DNA of 57,021 bases from Deltaproteobacteria bacterium (GCA_020060215.1 JAGVAP010000059.1:1-57021), one strand, 5' to 3'. Shown: positions 1-8,349, counted from the stretch's first letter. The notes: generated from the sequence alone by a model not told the origin. Numbers and translations are program-made.

Positions 1-219
1 CTGGCCCATGAGGACGAAGAGGGGGATCACGGTAAAGCCGTATGAGGAGAGGGCGTCGAAGATGTCCCTCCCGAGCAGATTCCAGGCGGCATAGGAGGAG
101 TTCAGGTAGGCAAACCCCGCGACCCCCACCGCCGCCATGGCAAACCCGAGCTCGATGCCCGTCGTAAAGAGGAAGAGCAGCACACAGAGGGCCACGATCC
201 CGACGGCCGCCTCATTCAT
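1..219 (-). CDS. dctM: TRAP transporter large permease (DctM), N-terminal part, cut by window edge
   Basis: The 73 visible codons start at ATG 217-219 and run off the left edge. The peptide begins MNEAAVGIVALCVLLFLF and continues through hydrophobic segments to a VIPLFVLMGQ stretch, which is the typical N-terminus of the TRAP large permease that catalyses Na+-driven uptake of organic acids. A G-rich Shine-Dalgarno stretch (GGGGGGAAAC) precedes the start. The ATG overlaps the TGA of dctQ in an ATGA arrangement, so the two permeases are translationally coupled. The rest of the protein lies outside the window. No DctP binding protein is visible nearby, so it may lie beyond the left edge or elsewhere. 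Confidence 0.85.
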   Translation of the reverse strand, partial: MNEAAVGIVALCVLLFLFTTGIELGFAMAAVGVAGFAYLNSSYAAWNLLGRDIFDALSSYGFTVIPLFVLMGQ

Positions 220-695
220 GTTTCCCCCCCCCAGATCCTCGCGATCTCAAAGAGACAGACCGCTGCCTGGATGAGGCAGCAGGCCCCCGCTCCATAGGCG
301 AATGGATAGAGCGGTATGCAGAGGGCCATGCTGACTTCCCTCGAAGCCGAGAACTCCGCCCCCATATGGAAGAGGTTGGTCCCCGCCAGGGCGAAGATGA
401 GGAAGGTGATTGCCCGTGTGGCGGTATTCACTGCCTTCCTTGCGCCTCGACCCATTCGTTCGATCAGAAACTCCATGTACACGTGGCGTTTCCGCAGGGA
501 GGTGAGGGGGACGGCAAACCCGATCGCCACCACGCAGAGGAGGCTCACGAGCTCGGCCGTGCCGAGGATCGGATACCCCCCGGCCCTTCCGATCACGTCG
601 GCGACCGTGAGACACATCATGACCGTGAGGGCGATCCCCGCGATCAGGGCCAGGATCTTGCTCAGGCTTAAGATCAGGCCGTAGGTTTTTTCCAT
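216..695 (-). CDS. dctQ: TRAP transporter small permease (DctQ)
   Basis: The protein has 159 residues and about four hydrophobic segments (roughly residues 10-32, 45-65, 90-108 and 125-150), the usual size and topology of DctQ. The segment TAELVSLLCVVAIGFAVPLTSLRKRHV fits the family pattern of a second helix followed by a basic loop (residues about 45-71). It would form the small membrane subunit that pairs with DctM at the inner membrane and receives substrate from a periplasmic binding protein. Its stop overlaps the dctM start. The gene upstream in the same direction is an amidohydrolase, so the imported substrate may be a carboxylated aromatic or dicarboxylate; this last point is inference. 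Confidence 0.85.
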   Translation of the reverse strand: MEKTYGLILSLSKILALIAGIALTVMMCLTVADVIGRAGGYPILGTAELVSLLCVVAIGFAVPLTSLRKRHVYMEFLIERMGRGARKAVNTATRAITFLIFALAGTNLFHMGAEFSASREVSMALCIPLYPFAYGAGACCLIQAAVCLFEIARIWGGET

Positions 696-958
696 CCCAC
701 CTCCCGGAAAACCATGGCATATTCCGGGGACACGACCCCGGTCTCGAACTTCTCAGGGGAAACCGTTTGCGGATGGCGACCCGGTGTCGTTTGCATCATC
801 GTGGTGTGAGAATAAGAAACCATGCCTGGAGAAGATCCAATCCTCGAAGAGCCGAAGGCCCGATCTTTCTTTTTCCGCTGGTTGTGGTTCGACGACTCGA
901 AGCCGGGAAAACCTGAAGGAAGGGACACACATTGTCATGGGTCTTCGCTTTTTGTCAA
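696..958. other. Intergenic region with a CCGGGG/CCCCGG hairpin
   Basis: This 263-bp stretch between the amidohydrolase and dctQ holds no convincing gene. A perfect 6-bp stem with a 6-base loop (CCGGGG at 724-729, CCCCGG at 736-741) sits just before dctQ. It has no U-tract, so it could be a processing or attenuation hairpin rather than an intrinsic terminator. Confidence 0.4.
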
Positions 959-1984
959 CTACAAATTTGCGGATATGCGGAGCAGCCTTTCGGCGTTTCC
1001 ATGGTAGATCTTCTCCCGGGCCTCCCGGGGGATCTCCATCTTCTCCACGGCCTCGATCTCCCGCTCCAGTCGTTCAACCGCCCTCTTTCCGCCAAAAGGG
1101 TAGTCCGTGGCAAAGAGCAGATGATCTGCGCCGAAGAACTCGTAACCGCACATCAGTGCGGCGATGTTTCCCTGAAGCACCGTGTCCGCGTAGAACCTTC
1201 GCATATACTCCAGGGGCGGCGGCGTGTACTCGCGAACCCCGCCTTCCCGACCAGGGTTCTCGTCGCCGTCCGCACCCGTCGTGATGCTGAGCCCGGCCCA
1301 GGCAAAGCGCTGTGCAAAATAGGGCACCATGGCCCCGCAGTGGTGTGTAATGAACTTGACCTTGGGGAACCTTTCGAGGACGCCGCTCATCACCAGCCTC
1401 GCCATGGCGAGCGTGGTCTCGTAAGGCCAGCCGAAGAGGGCGAAGAGGCCGTATTTCGATTCTCCCTCGCCCTCGTAGTCGGGCCGGGTCTCATCGCGCT
1501 GTGGGTGTATCCAGATGGGCAGGTCGTACTCCTGCATCTTTTGGTAAAGCGGCATGAACTCCGGCCGGTCCAGGGGCTTGCCGTCGGCGGGGGTGTATAC
1601 CTGGACCCCCCTGAAGTTCAGGTCCTTGATCGCCCTGTCCGTTTCGGTCAGGGCGGCATCCATGTCGTTCAGCGGCAGAGACGCGACCGCGGCGGGAAAT
1701 CGGTCGGGGTACTTCTCCACAAGCTCGGCCATCTCGTCGTTGGCCGACCTGGCCAGCGAGACCGCGTCCGCAGGTCCGAGCACGTCTTCCAGGGCCGGAT
1801 GGGCCAAGGTCAACACCTGCCTGAGTCCCTCGTGATCATCCATCACCCGGAATCTCGTTTCCAGGTCAAACAGGGCCGGGTGAGGATCGATCATCCGCAT
1901 GTGAAAACAGTCCCTGACCTTCTTCTGAAGCCGCTCCTTATGCCTGATCGGGAGGATATGCTGGAATACGTCGATCTTGAGCAT
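959..1984 (-). CDS. Amidohydrolase-2 family metal-dependent hydrolase/decarboxylase
   Basis: This is a 341-residue TIM-barrel protein of the amidohydrolase_2 family, which includes ACMS decarboxylase and other aromatic-acid decarboxylases or hydratases. Visible family marks are IHP near residue 157, THHCGAM near 215 and ATDYPFG near 295; the last carries the catalytic Asp. The N-terminal metal site is DVFQH (residues 5-9) in place of the usual HxH, so one of the two His ligands is missing and the metal site may be altered. An AAGGAGA Shine-Dalgarno lies upstream of the ATG. It is co-directional with the TRAP genes, and a divergent cupin gene lies to the right. Together they suggest uptake and breakdown of an aromatic or dicarboxylic acid. 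The substrate cannot be named. Confidence 0.8.
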   Translation of the reverse strand: MLKIDVFQHILPIRHKERLQKKVRDCFHMRMIDPHPALFDLETRFRVMDDHEGLRQVLTLAHPALEDVLGPADAVSLARSANDEMAELVEKYPDRFPAAVASLPLNDMDAALTETDRAIKDLNFRGVQVYTPADGKPLDRPEFMPLYQKMQEYDLPIWIHPQRDETRPDYEGEGESKYGLFALFGWPYETTLAMARLVMSGVLERFPKVKFITHHCGAMVPYFAQRFAWAGLSITTGADGDENPGREGGVREYTPPPLEYMRRFYADTVLQGNIAALMCGYEFFGADHLLFATDYPFGGKRAVERLEREIEAVEKMEIPREAREKIYHGNAERLLRISANL

Positions 1985-2300
1985 GGGGTCTCCTTCGTTG
2001 GGGATGTAGATACTCCGTGGAGGACAAGGAGTGAATTGATACCATTCTAGACCGGGTTAGTAAATGAAGGAATAATCCACCGGCAGCCGGTGGCATGAAC
2101 CGCTGGCTATGCCGGTGCCGGGAACAAAGGAAATGTTTCCCAACTGGAGCGCCAAATGGATCGGAAGCCTCACTGGGTATTCGTCTCACCGAGGCGGAGT
2201 CCGAATCGAAGCCCGGGTCCGAACGGCCCGGAACGCACTAGGCAAAAATGGTGTATACTGCCGGAATCTTCCGGACGGGAACGAGAAAGGGGGAATCGGT
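1985..2300. promoter_or_regulatory. Divergent intergenic region between amidohydrolase and cupin genes
   Basis: This 316-bp non-coding stretch should carry both promoters. A TATACT -10-like hexamer at 2254-2259 faces the cupin gene. Immediately downstream is a short palindrome (CCGGAA, 2-base centre, TTCCGG; 2261-2274) that could be an operator. I see no good -35 element, so the promoter call is tentative. Confidence 0.35.
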
Positions 2301-2906
2301 ATGGCTATCCGTAGAGTGGTCACCTGTCATGATGCTGAGGGGCGATCCATCTGCATCGAAGATGCCCCTGTGAGAAGGTCTCACGATTACCAACACGCAC
2401 AGGGGTTCTCCACAGCCCTGGTATGGTCGAGTCCGAACGCGTATACCATTCCCGATGAAGTGGTGGACCCGACCCCCGCCGTGAGCTCTTTTGTACCCGA
2501 GCCGGGCGCCACAAGATTCATGGTGGTCACCTTCCCTCCCGACTCCGTCATGATGAGTGAAACCTTCGACCCGGTTGCCGCAGGCCGCGAGTACCGGGAA
2601 AACCTTCCGGGGCTCGCTGAGAAGTTCGAGGCCGACGACCCGGGGATGCACAGGACGGACTCTGTCGACTACGGCATCGTATTGCAGGGAGAGATATGGC
2701 TGGAACTGGACGGCGGCAGGCAAGTGCACCTGAAGCCGCACGATACGGTGATCCAAAACGGAACACGACATGCCTGGCGAAACAAGAGCGACGCGCCGAC
2801 GACCATGGCATTTGTCCTGATCGGGGCCCGGCGCGCTCCGAAGGCCATAAAGGGACAGCGCTATCGGCAATCGATCGAATTGCGAGGCCGAGGAGGGCGC
2901 CCATGA
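2301..2906 (+). CDS. Cupin-domain protein
   Basis: The protein has 201 residues. I chose the start at MAIRRVVTCHD because GAAAGGGGGAAT lies just upstream; the reading frame is open further 5' but looks non-coding. The C-terminal half is a single cupin barrel: DSVDYGIVLQGEIWLELDGG (strands of motif 1) and DTVIQNGTRHAWRN (motif 2, with a conserved His). Motif 1 lacks the usual HxH, so metal binding is uncertain. Proteins of this type often sit beside aromatic or dicarboxylate catabolic genes as small-molecule-binding or isomerase-like proteins. The stop codon is part of ATGA, which opens a ten-codon reading frame that ends at 2935. Confidence 0.75.
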   Translation: MAIRRVVTCHDAEGRSICIEDAPVRRSHDYQHAQGFSTALVWSSPNAYTIPDEVVDPTPAVSSFVPEPGATRFMVVTFPPDSVMMSETFDPVAAGREYRENLPGLAEKFEADDPGMHRTDSVDYGIVLQGEIWLELDGGRQVHLKPHDTVIQNGTRHAWRNKSDAPTTMAFVLIGARRAPKAIKGQRYRQSIELRGRGGRP

Positions 2907-2935
2907 AGATACGCTTGATATCGAGCGCTCTATAA
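2903..2935 (+). pseudogene. Ten-codon frame coupled to cupin gene, possible gene remnant
   Basis: ATG at 2903 overlaps the cupin stop (ATGA) and reads [10 protein letters not shown] before TAA at 2933-2935. Such tight coupling normally introduces another operon gene. Here the frame stops at once and meets the 3' end of the oppositely oriented histidine kinase gene. It may be the stub of a truncated gene at a rearrangement junction, or chance. Confidence 0.2.
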
Positions 2936-4696
2936 GAGGAAGGGCTGCTGACTGGCAGAAGACGACTTGGCAGGGCTCACAGGCAGCGTCACGATGAAAG
3001 TGGAACCACTCCCCGGCGTGCTCCTGGCGGTGATGGTCCCCCCATGGCGCTCCACGATCTTGCGACAGATGGCGAGCCCCATCCCCAGCCCGGGGTATTC
3101 GGATCTTCCGTGCAGGCGCTGGAAAGGTTGAAAGATCTTTTCGAGGTACTTCTCGTCGAATCCAATGCCGTCGTCTTCAACATATGCGCGGATCCTTCCG
3201 TCTTCCTCTTCTCCGTAGATCCTGATGAACGGAGGGGCCCCCTCCCGGCGGTACTTGAGTGCGTTGATTATGAAGTTCTGAAACAACTGCCGCAGCTGGG
3301 CTTCATCTCCGTCCACGGACGGCAAGGTGCTGATTTCTATGCGGGCGCCTGCTTCCCTGATCAGAACCTCGAGATCGCTGGCCGCCCTTCTGACGACATC
3401 ATTGAGGTTTGTGGGCTTGAATTTTTTCCCTTTCGTCTCCACACGCGAATACCTGAGCAGCGCTTCAAGGAGCTCCTGCATGCGGTTTGCCGCCTTGGTC
3501 ATCCGCGAGACATAGTCTCTTGCCTCATGGTCCAATTGCGCGGCCTTATTGCTGAAGAGGAGCGATCCAAAGGTCTGGATCTTCCGGAGCGGTTCGCTGA
3601 GGTCGTGGGAGGCCACAAAGGCGAACTCCTGAAGCTCCCGGTTCTTGCGCTCCAGTTCAGCGGTGCGCTCTCGAACCCGTAGATCAAGCTCCTTACTGAG
3701 TGCTTTCAAACGCTTCTTGCTGGCCCGCAGCCTCTCCTCGGCACGCTTGCGCTCGGAGACATCGGCGGAGATGCCTCCTACCGCGTATATCCTGCCCTGT
3801 GCGTCGCGAAGTGGGAACTTCGTCGTAAGCCATGTGATGGAGCGGCCCTTGAGCCGACTATACTCCTCGAACTCCAATGCCCTCCCCGTCTCGATCACCT
3901 GGCGGTCGTTTGCCTCGTGCCAGTCTGCGTCATCCTTGGGCATGAAATCCTGCCGTCTCTTTCCAATCATCTGCTCCGGCGTGGAGTTCAGCAGCTCTGC
4001 GAGGGTGGCATTGGCCAGCAGGAAACGCTCTTCCAGGTCGAAGGCATAGGCGATCGAGGTTGTGTTGTCGATGATGCTCTGGACCTGCTTGTGGGCTGCG
4101 GCCACAGCCTCCTCCGCCTTCTTGCGTTCGGTGATGTCCGTGAACACGACGGCGAACCGCCCGGTGCCGGTCCGGTAGGCGAACACCTCGTACCAGCGGC
4201 CCAGTGCGGCGCTGTGCCTGCTCACATGCACCGGCTCGCCGCTCAACGCGACGCGGCCGAAGTCCTCTATCCAGTATGGTTCGGTTCCCGGCAGCACTTC
4301 CAGCACAGGTTTCCCGATCAGGTCGGCGCGCTTCAGGCCGGTCAGCCGCTCAAATGCCGGGTTCACATCGAGGAAGCGGTAGTCCACCGGCCGGCCCTGC
4401 TCGTCGGTGATGATCTCGTGCAGCGCGAACCCTTCGGTCATGCTGTCGAACAAGGTCCGATAGCGCTCCTCGCTCTCCCGTAGCGCCTCCTCGCCCCTTT
4501 TCCGCTCCTCCAGGGACTCCTCGAGGAGCCGATTCCGTATCTTCAACTCGTCTTCCGCTTCCTTCAGCCTGAGCAGGAGGACACTTCTCGATCCGACCAC
4601 CGCATCCAGCTCATGGTTGCGGAGGGCCTGGAGGATCTGCTCCTGCTCGGCCGTTGTAGGCGCCTCGTCGTCTTCTTTGCGCTTCATGGATGTCAT
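2930..4696 (-). CDS. Soluble PAS-PAS sensor histidine kinase of the kai operon
   Basis: The start is the ATG at 4694-4696, which overlaps the kaiB TGA (ATGA) and gives 588 residues. A coiled-coil N-terminus leads into two PAS domains: about 85-200, ending [12 protein letters not shown], and about 210-325, ending [13 protein letters not shown] second coiled coil follows, then a HisKA domain with the phospho-acceptor in [12 protein letters not shown] (about His364). The HATPase_c domain has an N-box (NFIINALKY), a DDGIGF G1 box and a GLGMGLAI G2 box. No transmembrane segment is visible, so it is cytoplasmic. It lacks the KaiB-like sensor domain of cyanobacterial SasA. Its position suggests that it is the output or input kinase of the KaiC/KaiB pair. 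No response regulator is encoded in this operon. Confidence 0.85.
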   Translation of the reverse strand: MTSMKRKEDDEAPTTAEQEQILQALRNHELDAVVGSRSVLLLRLKEAEDELKIRNRLLEESLEERKRGEEALRESEERYRTLFDSMTEGFALHEIITDEQGRPVDYRFLDVNPAFERLTGLKRADLIGKPVLEVLPGTEPYWIEDFGRVALSGEPVHVSRHSAALGRWYEVFAYRTGTGRFAVVFTDITERKKAEEAVAAAHKQVQSIIDNTTSIAYAFDLEERFLLANATLAELLNSTPEQMIGKRRQDFMPKDDADWHEANDRQVIETGRALEFEEYSRLKGRSITWLTTKFPLRDAQGRIYAVGGISADVSERKRAEERLRASKKRLKALSKELDLRVRERTAELERKNRELQEFAFVASHDLSEPLRKIQTFGSLLFSNKAAQLDHEARDYVSRMTKAANRMQELLEALLRYSRVETKGKKFKPTNLNDVVRRAASDLEVLIREAGARIEISTLPSVDGDEAQLRQLFQNFIINALKYRREGAPPFIRIYGEEEDGRIRAYVEDDGIGFDEKYLEKIFQPFQRLHGRSEYPGLGMGLAICRKIVERHGGTITARSTPGSGSTFIVTLPVSPAKSSSASQQPFLL

Positions 4697-4986
4697 TTCC
4701 TCAGCCGCAGGGCCGAAACGACTCTTTCCGTGTCTGAGAGACTGCCTATGACCGTCACCCTCGGCGGAGGCTCGAGGAGAAGAAGGGTGGGCGTAACGAA
4801 GATCCTGTCCATCAGGGCGGATTCGAAGTCGCGCAGGACATCCACCTCCTCGACCCGGCAACGGCCGTTCAGGTACAGGCGGCAGATACTCTCCAGGTTC
4901 TCCCGGGCGAGCTGGGAGTTCTGCTCATGGCCTGCCACATAGAGTTTCAAGTGATACCGGGGGCTGTTTGCCCGGGGGATACGCAT
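4693..4986 (-). CDS. kaiB: KaiB-family clock protein
   Basis: The protein has 97 residues, close to the roughly 100 of KaiB. YHLKLYVAGHEQNSQLA at the N-terminus, the central DVL...FESALMDRIFVTPTLLL, and the PPPRVTVIGSLSD end match the thioredoxin-like KaiB fold and its signature (LKLYVAG, ATPTL, PPP.R..IGDLSD). In cyanobacteria KaiB binds phosphorylated KaiC, sequesters KaiA and remodels output kinases. It lies 13 bp downstream of kaiC and overlaps the start of the kinase gene by four bases, so the three genes form one operon. No kaiA is visible, as is common outside cyanobacteria. Confidence 0.9.
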   Translation of the reverse strand: MRIPRANSPRYHLKLYVAGHEQNSQLARENLESICRLYLNGRCRVEEVDVLRDFESALMDRIFVTPTLLLLEPPPRVTVIGSLSDTERVVSALRLRK

Positions 4987-4999
4987 TCGTCCGGATCTC

Positions 5000-6427
5000 T
5001 CATTGACCGCCCCTCCCTCTCAGGGCACCGGCGGGTCTCCACTCAATCGTGATGCCGTGATCGGTGATTCGAAAATCGTGGTACTGAGTGGAGTGCTTCG
5101 AGCCTCTGGACTTGATCACCAACAGGATACGCTTGATCCCGTCGCCGGCCTCGACAAAGCGGAGCCAAAGCAGTGTGTCGACGATGGAGGAGATGCCGAC
5201 CCCGGTGATCTGTTCACGATCCCGGGAATCCCCTGTGCTCTGGTTGTTCATGAAGACCGTTATGCCCCTGTCCTTGCACCGGTTGACGAGCCGCATGGCG
5301 AACTCGAAGGCGGCCCTCCTGGAGCCCATTCTCACGAAGGCCGAGACAGCATCGACCACACAGTGGTCAGGCTTGAACTCATCCATGGCGTGGAAAGCGC
5401 GCACCAGGTGCTTTTCCGTCCCGAAGGCTTCCGGCATGGCGGTGTTCACCCTGAGCAGCCCTGCACCGGTGGCGGGGCGGAGATCGATGCCCGGGCTCAG
5501 CATGCTCGCCACCATGGCCTCTTCCGATTCCTCGAACCCTAAATACAGGACCTTTTCCCCGCGGTCACAGGCGGCCTTGACAAAGGTATTGGCCAGCGTG
5601 GTCTTGTCCGTTCCCGATGACCCTGCAATCAGGATGCTGGACCCCCGCCGGTATCCTCCGCCGAGCACGCCGTCCAGCGGCTCGTTTCCGCTGGAGATGT
5701 AGGAACCCATCGGGAGATGCTGCAGGCCGAACTCGGAAATCGGGATGACGCTCATGCCTCCCGGCTCGATGACGAACGGGTAAGCGTTCCTCCCGAAGTC
5801 GGAGCCGCGGTACTTGATGATCCGGAGCTCCCGCGTGGACACCCACTCGCCCGGGCGCTGAACGAGCCTGATGACGCAGTCGGCCATGTACTCCAGGGCC
5901 TCGTTGCCGGAAGGGCGGCCGACTTCCGGGGCCTTTACCGTCAGGACGGCGGTGAACTCGTGGTCGAGCAGCCATTCGTGCAGGGTGTGCATCTCCCCGC
6001 GCTCCCGATTCGGGTCCCCATAGAGGCGCATGAGGATGTCGAGGGCATCGAAGACGATGCGCCGGGCCCCGAGGGTCCTGGACTGCCCCTCCACAATGGC
6101 CAAGAGCGCCTTGATGCTGAAGTCGCCCGATATCACCACCTGAGGGTCTATGCGGGCGTCGATGATGCCGAGTTTGCCCGACCGCTCCAGGGTCTCGAGG
6201 TCCCAGCCCATGGTGAGGGCGTTGCGGCGGATCGCCTCCTCTCTCTCTTCGAAGACGACCAGTATGCCGGGATCGCCGTCCAGGATGCCCCGGTACAGGA
6301 ATTCCAGACCCAGAATGCTCTTGCCGGTCCCCGGTCCTCCTTCCACAAGGGTTGTGCGACCCTCCGGGAGGCCCCCGTAAAGGATCTCATCGAAACCGGG
6401 AATATGAGAAGCGGACTTTGGGAGCAT
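5000..6427 (-). CDS. kaiC: KaiC-family double-domain ATPase
   Basis: I chose the ATG at 6425-6427 (475 residues, beginning MLPKSASHIPGFDEI). A TTG at 6454 with GGAGG upstream is an alternative; the longer open frame upstream looks non-coding. The protein has two RecA-like domains. CI has Walker A GGPGTGKS (about 30-37) and the paired glutamates in FEEREE (about 60). CII has a P-loop reading GSSGTDKT (about 269-276), where the invariant Gly before Lys is Asp, and FEES (about 299). The autophosphorylation region reads QITGVGISSIVDT, so the S431/T432 pair of Synechococcus KaiC is replaced by Ser-Ser (about 413-414) and T426 is kept. CI therefore looks able to hydrolyse ATP, whereas CII nucleotide binding may be altered. 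It is co-transcribed with kaiB and a histidine kinase. Confidence 0.9.
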   Translation of the reverse strand: MLPKSASHIPGFDEILYGGLPEGRTTLVEGGPGTGKSILGLEFLYRGILDGDPGILVVFEEREEAIRRNALTMGWDLETLERSGKLGIIDARIDPQVVISGDFSIKALLAIVEGQSRTLGARRIVFDALDILMRLYGDPNRERGEMHTLHEWLLDHEFTAVLTVKAPEVGRPSGNEALEYMADCVIRLVQRPGEWVSTRELRIIKYRGSDFGRNAYPFVIEPGGMSVIPISEFGLQHLPMGSYISSGNEPLDGVLGGGYRRGSSILIAGSSGTDKTTLANTFVKAACDRGEKVLYLGFEESEEAMVASMLSPGIDLRPATGAGLLRVNTAMPEAFGTEKHLVRAFHAMDEFKPDHCVVDAVSAFVRMGSRRAAFEFAMRLVNRCKDRGITVFMNNQSTGDSRDREQITGVGISSIVDTLLWLRFVEAGDGIKRILLVIKSRGSKHSTQYHDFRITDHGITIEWRPAGALRGRGGQ

Positions 6428-6778
6428 CGCTGTGCCTATCGCTTTTTCGACCAAGGGGGAGATCCTCCGTTCGGAATCGTTCAGCACAGGTTGATCCGGT
6501 GCTCCAACAGCCCATAAGACTTCCAGTGGTTCGGGGTTGATGGCATTCTGATCCACTAAACGGTAGAGAGCAATACAGGATATCCTGTATTCGTGATGCC
6601 GAGCGAATGGGAGGGGGCTTGCTCCGGGCGCCGAGAGGGACCCCCAAAGCGTCACGGGGGCGAAGATATGCCCGCCAGGATTGCTATTGAAGACTCACTG
6701 AAATAGGGGCATGCCTCCATTGTGATCTACGCCCCATTGCCTTAACACTGTGGTAAACGAGGAAAGGAGCTTTTGGCA
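6428..6778. promoter_or_regulatory. Divergent control region between kaiC and PRC-barrel gene
   Basis: This 351-bp region separates divergent genes and must contain both promoters. Its most striking element is the palindrome at 6572-6591, listed separately. The frame upstream of kaiC stays open to 6655, but this part has no family similarity and no good ribosome site, so I treat it as non-coding. Confidence 0.5.
6572..6591. promoter_or_regulatory. Perfect 20-bp palindrome, candidate operator
   Basis: AATACAGGATATCCTGTATT is a perfect inverted repeat with 10-bp arms and no spacer. It lies about 145 bp before the kaiC start and about 190 bp before the PRC-barrel gene, so it could serve either. 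The size and symmetry fit a dimeric helix-turn-helix repressor site. No regulator gene is adjacent, so the binding protein is unknown. Confidence 0.5.
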
Positions 6779-8170
6779 ATGAAGAAAACCATCACCATTT
6801 CGATCCTCTTGCTGGTCGGTGTCCTGCTGGCGGTCAACGGGTTTGCCCAGCAGCAGCAAAAGGGGAAACAGGCCCAGCAGGGTCAACAACAGATGCAATC
6901 CGGTGAGCAGCTCCGGTGGGCGCAGAGATCGTCGGACGTCCTCGACAAGAAGATTGTGTCCAGAGACGGGAAAGAACTCGGAAAAGCGGAGAATCTGATC
7001 ATCGGAAAAGACGGGAAGATCGAATACATCATTCTCTCCAAGGGCGGTCTTCTCGGGATGGGCGAGGAGAAGGTCGCCGTACCGTGGGACAAAGTGAGAA
7101 CAACCCCCAATGTCGACCAGTTGATGGCGGATGTCAGTGAATCCGAAATCCAGAAGTACACCGAGGAGGGGCAGGAGTCCGGTGGAAGGGAATCACAGAG
7201 AACGGCTCAGCAAGGAAAGCAGCAACCTTCTATGCCGCTTGCACAGGTCGACGCCCAACGTGCAGAAGAGTTTATGGACCGGAAGGTGACAGGGCGAAAC
7301 GGAGAAGAATTGGGCCGGGTGAAGGATATTCTTACCAGCGAAGACGGGCAGCCCTTGTACATTGCCGTTCAGGAAAAGTCCTCCCGGATGCTGCATCCGG
7401 TGCCCGCGCAACTCGTCCGCACCAACCCGCAGGACAAGAGCCTGTCGGCCGACCTGGACAAACAGGCTTTCATGAATTCCCCAAGATTCGACGAATCTCA
7501 GATATCCGAACCGCAGCAATGGGAGCCTCAGGTACGCGGATACTACCAGAACATTTCTGGTGGAGCGCAAATGCAGCCTCAAGGAATGGGACAGCAGCAG
7601 CGCCAGTTTGGCGCCCAGGATCGCCGGCAGCAGCAAAGAGGCGACCAGCAGCAGTTGGGCGGACAGTCCCGGCAGCAGCGGCAGCAGAGCACCATCTTCT
7701 CCAGCGCCACGGAGTTGATGGACAAGAAGGTGAAAAACGACCAGGGGCAGGAGCTCGGGCAGGTTGAGGATCTGATCATCACCAGAAACGGCCAGGTGGC
7801 CTACCTTGTCATTTCGAAAGACCGCGTTATGGGGATGGGTGGCGAAAGCATCCCGATTCCTTTCCGGAACGCCAATCTGAATCAGCAGCAGGACGCGGTA
7901 ATTCTCTCGAACATAGAGAAGCAGCAGCTGGAAAATGCGCCGTCTATCAGCGAGAACGATATTTATAAGTTGGAGGATCCTCAGTTTCAGAGGGAGGTTT
8001 TCAGCTATTACGGCAGCCAGCAGCAGAGAGGTCAGGGTGGTTACCAGAGCGGCATGGGCGGATTTCAACAGCAGCGCGGTCCTATACAACAGCAGCAGCA
8101 ACGTCCTATGCCTCCTATGCATCAGCAACAGCGACGGCCCATGCAGCAGGAAGGTCAGTTTGGAAGGTAA
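6779..8170 (+). CDS. Secreted triple PRC-barrel, glutamine-rich protein
   Basis: The start is ATG 6779, with GGAG nine bases upstream (a TTG at 6773 is too close). The protein has 463 residues. Residues 1-24 are a clear Sec signal (MKKTITISILLLVGVLLA, then NGFA) with cleavage before QQQQ. Three PRC-barrel repeats follow at about 45-110, 155-215 and 310-370. Each opens with (D/E)xMD(K/R)K(V/I), (G)EELG and a DxxI(T/S).DG core. They are joined by linkers very rich in Gln, Arg and Gly, and the C-terminus is also Gln-rich (GFQQQRGP onward). PRC barrels bind ligands or partners in photosynthetic reaction centres and RNA-processing factors. Exported PRC proteins are often stress-related, but no function can be assigned. 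A small membrane peptide gene follows. Confidence 0.75.
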   Translation: MKKTITISILLLVGVLLAVNGFAQQQQKGKQAQQGQQQMQSGEQLRWAQRSSDVLDKKIVSRDGKELGKAENLIIGKDGKIEYIILSKGGLLGMGEEKVAVPWDKVRTTPNVDQLMADVSESEIQKYTEEGQESGGRESQRTAQQGKQQPSMPLAQVDAQRAEEFMDRKVTGRNGEELGRVKDILTSEDGQPLYIAVQEKSSRMLHPVPAQLVRTNPQDKSLSADLDKQAFMNSPRFDESQISEPQQWEPQVRGYYQNISGGAQMQPQGMGQQQRQFGAQDRRQQQRGDQQQLGGQSRQQRQQSTIFSSATELMDKKVKNDQGQELGQVEDLIITRNGQVAYLVISKDRVMGMGGESIPIPFRNANLNQQQDAVILSNIEKQQLENAPSISENDIYKLEDPQFQREVFSYYGSQQQRGQGGYQSGMGGFQQQRGPIQQQQQRPMPPMHQQQRRPMQQEGQFGR

Positions 8171-8280
8171 AGCGTTTATTGCTCTTGGAATTGCCTTTCT
8201 TGGTGGCAAAGCCGCCCGTTCCCCCTGCAAACCGGCTGACTACAATATGCAATTAACTTCACCTTTCAAGGGAGTCGATA

Positions 8281-8349
8281 ATGCACAGTATCTTTTACAT
8301 CATCGGGGTTGTCGTGGTGGTTTTGGCTATCCTGTATTTCTTGTTCTAA
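8281..8349 (+). CDS. 22-residue single-pass membrane peptide
   Basis: MHSIFYIIGVVVVVLAILYFLF is followed by TAA, with GGGAG seven bases upstream of the ATG. Almost the whole peptide is one hydrophobic helix. Tiny proteins with a YIIGxVVVVxAxLxFL pattern occur widely in proteobacteria as unannotated membrane peptides, often beside stress-related genes. The good ribosome site and the position 110 bp after the PRC-barrel gene support translation. Function is unknown. Confidence 0.55.
   Translation: MHSIFYIIGVVVVVLAILYFLF

Noticed and set aside
932..2050. Long plus-strand open frame opposite the amidohydrolase gene
   Set aside because: It is a shadow of a well-supported gene on the other strand; the translation has no domain and no ribosome site.
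2930..4696. Naming the kai-operon kinase SasA
   Set aside because: SasA has a KaiB-like N-terminal domain; this protein has two PAS domains instead.
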